64,000 nucleotides of DNA from the NCBI GenBank assembly GCA_011503125.2, contig WWBZ02000001.1:3658001-3722000 (forward strand), in the 5' to 3' direction. A program made the position numbers and the translations under genes. This stretch comes from Botryosphaeria dothidea. Taxonomy: Eukaryota > Ascomycota > Dothideomycetes > Botryosphaeriales > Botryosphaeriaceae. Each line of letters starts with the position of its first letter. Within the stretch, counting starts at the first letter, position 1. The notes under the pieces were generated by a model. That model was not told the DNA's origin. It saw nothing but the letters and a program-made list of their open reading frames with translations, and searched no databases. Below are positions 61,502 through 64,000 of this stretch, in pieces.

Positions 61502-62905
61502 ATGTCGACCCAGGCCGGCCACATCCCGGTGGTGAGTCTGCCGGCGCACCTCTGCCAGTGACCCTGCCCCGCTCACGTGCTGCCCAGGACGACGACAGAG
61601 ATGATGATTCCTCCTACGGTGACAACGATGTGCAATCGTGAGTTTGCCATTCTACTCGACACTTTGATTGTCTGTCCAAAATGTATTCACGCCTTCAGAG
61701 CAACCACGTCGCTCAAATCCTCCATCATGAACTACCATTTCGAAAATGGACGCAGGTATTCCGCATACAGGCAGGGCCAGTACTGGTAAACCACCACCAC
61801 TTCACAAGCCCAATAGAACCCCGACAATAACACCATCTACAGGGGCCCCAACGATGAACAGGCCGCCGACCAGCTTGATATCTGCCACCACATCTGCAAC
61901 CTGACCATGGACGGCAGCCTCTACCTCGCCCCCATCGGCCCTAACCCGCAACGCGTACTGGACGTTGGCACCGGCACCGGCATCTGGGCCATGTACGCGA
62001 AGAGCCGCCCGAAGCCACATCCAGAACTCGTTCTCTAACACATCTGCGCAGGGACTTCGCCGACCAACACCCCTCCGCTGAGGTTATCGGCACCGACCTG
62101 TCGCCCATCCAGCCCCACTCGGTGCCCCCCAACCTCAAGTTCGAGATCGACGATGCCACCCAGCCCTGGACCTTCTCACCTGAATCCTTCGACTTCGTCC
62201 ACATCCGCTCCATGTACGGCAGCGTGGCCGATTGGTCCGCTTTCTACGGCGAATGTTACAAGTAAGCTATCAACATCCCACCCTTTTATTGACATGCATT
62301 TTTGCTTATTAATGTTGAGATAGATCACTCAAGCCCGGCGGCTTCATCGAGCAGGTCGAGATGTCCGTGGTTCCCAAGTCCGAGGATGGCACCGTCACGC
62401 CTGACTCCATCTTCGCTAAGTGGGGTGAGGTGTCACTGGCGGCCGGCGATGCGTTTGGCAAGTCTCTGCGTACTGTCGACGAGTCGAAGCAGGGAATCAT
62501 CGATGCGGGATTCGAGAACGTGGTTGAGCACCGCTTCAAGTGGCCCGTTGGTGGATGGAGCAAGGACCCTAAGTTGAAGGAAATTGGGCTGTTCAACAGG
62601 TGCGTTGCTTTGGGTTCCCAGTTCCAATGCAAAAGTTGCTGATGTAACTTTCCTGAGTAGGTTGCACTGGGAGCAGGGTATCGAGGGCTGGTGCATGTTC
62701 CTTCTGACGAACTACTTGCACTGGAGCAAAGAGGAGGTCATAGTGTACTTGGGTAAGATGCGCACGATGCTGAGGGATAAGAAGGTGCATGCGTACCAGG
62801 ACATGTAAGTGCGCCTTGACCTTTTTATGGAAATGCCCGACACTGATAGCATGATATAGCTCGGTGGTGTATGGACAGAAGCCACAGGCGACCGACTCGG
62901 CGTGA
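61502..62905 (+). CDS. LaeA-like SAM-dependent methyltransferase
   Basis: This family is large in filamentous fungi. LaeA itself is a nuclear velvet-complex regulator of secondary metabolism; most paralogues have unknown substrates. Eight exons (61502..61531, 61588..61637, 61699..61785, 61843..61992, 62052..62261, 62324..62599, 62661..62804, 62860..62905) give 330 residues; all junctions keep phase. The lead-in NYHFENGRRYSAYRQGQYW and GPNDEQAADQLD are family hallmarks. SAM motif I is VLDVGTGTGIWAM (about 96-108), followed by VIGTDLSPIQP. Later landmarks are FDFVHIRSMYG, LKPGGFIEQVEM and the C-terminal SVVYGQKPQ. Seven introns in 1.4 kb make it the most split gene here. I cannot say whether it is LaeA or a paralogue; no secondary-metabolite genes are visible nearby. 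Confidence 0.9.
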
Positions 62906-63059
62906 GCGGAGTTCTAATGATCAACGTTATCAGATGGCGGATTTTCCGGGCAGTCCAGACGATGAACGGAAGTAGCATGATACCTCTTAAGCGAGTTTCT
63001 ATATCAGATTGTGGCAGCGACGACATGTAGCCCATTAATGCAATCCCTTAGCTTCATAC

Positions 63060-63063
<4 letters not shown>

Positions 63064-63112
<49 letters not shown>
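63064..63112. repeat. CT dinucleotide microsatellite
   Basis: An uninterrupted run of TC/CT of 49 bases, about 24 units, lies 160 bases downstream of the LaeA-like stop codon. Confidence 0.97.
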
Positions 63113-63115
<3 letters not shown>

Positions 63116-63359
63116 TGACTGAACTGACCCAAAGATCTGTTCAACGATACGCAAGACAGAAAGCCTTATTTTCTGAGCCTGGGCGTGGAGATCTTATCGA
63201 ATCTTGCGACCTTGCGGCCTTGACATATCGTCCAATATTCTGGAGACGTCAGAAAAGACTATTGGAAACAAACAGCTGGCTGTCGACGTGAAGGGCAAAG
63301 ATGCAGAGGTATCAGTCGACCGGCACCTCCAGTTTCACGTAGCCCTGATTAACGTTTAA

Positions 63360-63839
63360 ACAGTCGACTATGGATACACGACATCCCTCAACCAACTTCG
63401 AACCCATTTCGTCGGTGAGCCTCAATCAAGAGATGTTCAGCCAGGCTCTGCTAGGAGTCGTTGGGAAGATCCAAGTCAGACCCTGATCCAAAAGCTTAGC
63501 GTGAACTCTTCGAGCTTGCATCATGATAAAGACCCTGCGTCAGACTATCGAGCCCTTTCATATATGATAGGCCACCTACCGAATCTCCTCAAACGTGCCG
63601 ATAAGCCTGCGGTCCTCTACCCTCCATCTCAAACCAATGATGACGGAATCTCGTCCACTCGGCCCGTAGCCAGCTATAACCACAACCCCCTACCCATAAA
63701 ACTTGCCGCATCCAGCAAAATACCCGAGACAAAGAGACCAAAACCAAGGACTAACCTCCGGTGGATGGGGGGAATAAGTACGAAACGCGGTCCGACCAGG
63801 AAAAACATGCTTCGCCACCCCTTGACGTCAAGCCAATGA
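63360..63839 (+). other. Open reading block without a start codon, possible exon of an unknown gene
   Basis: The frame is open for about 160 codons, preceded by a candidate acceptor (GTTTAAACAG) and a GATTAAC branch-like site. The translation is polar (HFVGEPQSRDVQPGS near its start, IPETKRPKPRTNLRWMGG near its end) with no recognised motif and only one internal Met in its first half. A donor (GAGGTATCA) about 55 bases upstream could join it to another open block at about 63222-63316. It could be a real exon or chance. Confidence 0.22.
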
Positions 63840-64000
63840 TTGGGTGAACAGTGCGTGCCTAAGGCGTTCTCCGTGAATGCTATTTTTGAGTCGTACCGAC
63901 GTGCCTTTCTTGCTAGGCAAAGGCGGACACTGTCTTCCTCCCGACTGACTCGGTTCCAGACGTTGAGGGCGACGGAGATCGCAATTGCGTCATGGCGAAC

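Larger units (their letters stand above)
62906..64000. other. Right end of the window downstream of the LaeA-like gene
   Basis: It contains the 3' flank of the methyltransferase gene, a CT microsatellite and a long open plus-strand block (both listed separately). I see no complete gene. Confidence 0.45.

Noticed and set aside
63395..63410. TTCGAACC, like a reversed tRNA B box
   Set aside because: The flanking bases do not form a T stem or acceptor stem, and there is no A box at the right distance.

Overview
This is a 64 kb nuclear segment of a filamentous ascomycete (Pezizomycotina). A dothideomycete is my best guess, from gene style only. The evidence is short GT-AG introns (mostly 50-130 bp) with CTRAY-type branch sites, about 20 intron-bearing protein genes on both strands, and typical fungal families (ECM33, MNN9, a LaeA-like methyltransferase, fungal NDC1). 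I saw no rRNA, tRNA, CRISPR array, intact transposon or virus. All exon boundaries are my manual splice predictions, checked for phase.

Layout: 0-9 kb holds the 3' end of an unknown acidic protein gene (+), PEX19 (-), a possible gene relic (-), UBC9 (+) and a SCY1-type pseudokinase (-). 9.9-15.3 kb is one large gene (+) encoding a chromatin-type protein with a PHD finger, a small C4 zinc finger, a forkhead-like winged helix and a BAH-like domain. 16.5-24.3 kb holds NDC1 (-), a PEP12-like syntaxin (+), PAB2 (-) and a voltage-gated proton channel of the Hv1 family (+). 24.7-36.6 kb holds a minus-strand run: an unknown low-complexity protein, an EFM6-like methyltransferase, a second unknown acidic protein and a mitochondrial NAD+ carrier. 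An AT-rich gene-free stretch lies at about 29.6-31.7 kb. 37.3-40.8 kb holds QCR7 and a MAG1-type DNA glycosylase (both +).

40.8-47.6 kb is a 6.7 kb interval in which I cannot support any gene. It precedes the GPI-protein gene ECM33. Then, all on the plus strand, come an unknown coiled-coil protein, MNN9, SWC4 and a LaeA-like methyltransferase. The window ends with a CT microsatellite and an unexplained open reading block.

The genes do not form a biosynthetic cluster. Most are conserved housekeeping genes for peroxisome biogenesis, SUMOylation, trafficking, nuclear pore, mRNA metabolism, respiration, DNA repair, cell wall and chromatin. The items most worth a second look are the PHD/zinc-finger/forkhead/BAH protein, the fungal proton channel, two alternative-isoform candidates (PAB2 tail, MAG1 N-terminus), the three unrecognised proteins and the long silent interval before ECM33.
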